Assembly: GCA_002189105.1 (NCBI GenBank)
Contig: NIOB01000001.1
Span: 248,001-312,000 of the forward strand
Source: Saccharibacillus soli
GTDB taxonomy: Bacteria > Bacillota > Bacilli > Paenibacillales > Paenibacillaceae
Length of the DNA stretch: 64,000 nucleotides
Reading direction: 5' to 3'
The number at the start of each line of letters is the position of its first letter. Position 1 is the first letter of the stretch. The translations under genes were made by a program, and so were the position numbers. Under the pieces are notes generated by a model. That model made no database searches, was not told the origin of the DNA, and worked only from the letters and a program-made list of their open reading frames with translations. This document shows positions 63,888 through 64,000 of this stretch, in pieces.

Positions 63888-64000
63888 TGAGAATGGTGAA
63901 GCGAGCAGCGCAGGCGATTGCGCCTGGCATGATGGCTAAGCGAGAGCGTGCTCGTACGGAGATCGCCCGACAACAGGCCGTTCAGCGCGTCTTCAATCAA
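63887..64000 (+). CDS. Probable portal protein, N-terminus only
   Basis: The frame is open from ATG 63887 to the window end (38 codons) and starts MRMVKRAAQAIAPG followed by a run of basic residues, like lambda-type portal N-termini. The call rests mainly on gene order (terminase, gpW, portal). Confidence 0.5.
   Translation, partial: MRMVKRAAQAIAPGMMAKRERARTEIARQQAVQRVFNQ

Overview
The window is about 56% G+C and comes from a Gram-positive (Firmicutes) chromosome. Gene order and protein families point to the Paenibacillaceae: bshC next to mraZ, the dcw and ylm clusters running into ileS-lspA-rluD and then pyr, a meso-DAP type MurE, DapL, bacillithiol synthesis, and a tRNA-Ile T-box. A Saccharibacillus-like organism is my best guess from composition and from the missing sporulation genes. 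That is inference, not a database result.

Layout. (1) 1-2671: 3' part of bshC, then a SAH hydrolase. (2) 2853-17635: the division and cell-wall cluster mraZ-rsmH-ftsL-pbp-murE-murF-mraY-murD-murG-divIB-ftsA-ftsZ. The places where Bacillus carries spoVD, spoVE, murB and spoIIGA-sigE-sigG are empty. (3) 17669-26736: pgeF-ylmE-sepF-ylmG-ylmH-divIVA, then T-box-ileS, lspA and rluD. (4) 26737-31480: a dyad-rich intergenic stretch, dapL, pgmB, and a chemoreceptor on the minus strand. (5) 31750-41062: a PyrR-attenuated pyrimidine operon, pyrR-pyrB-pyrC-carA-carB-pyrF-pyrE, without pyrP, pyrK or pyrD. (6) 41233-43119: an orphan solute-binding lipoprotein and two CAT-anticodon tRNAs. (7) 43185-64000: the left part of a prophage apparently integrated at the second tRNA. 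It continues past the window end.

The prophage has a leftward lysogeny block (repressor, ImmA-like protease, tyrosine integrase) and a rightward early block. They are separated by divergent promoters with four 15-bp operators, and a fifth operator lies downstream. The early genes form a recombination module (SbcC/Rad50-like ATPase, divergent RecT-like protein, MBL-fold protein). A replication module follows: an initiator with four internal iterons, a G39P-like loader, and a DnaB helicase. Then come a RuvC-like resolvase, an ArpU-type late regulator, and a zone of AT-rich or very small cargo genes with their own terminators. Lambda-type (Nu1/GpA) packaging genes, a gpW-like protein and the start of a probable portal gene close the window.

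The observations I would follow up first are the iteron cluster inside the initiator gene, the symmetrical operator and promoter switch, the ATPase-RecT-MBL module, the cargo genes at 57.2-60.5 kb, and the missing sporulation genes in the dcw cluster.
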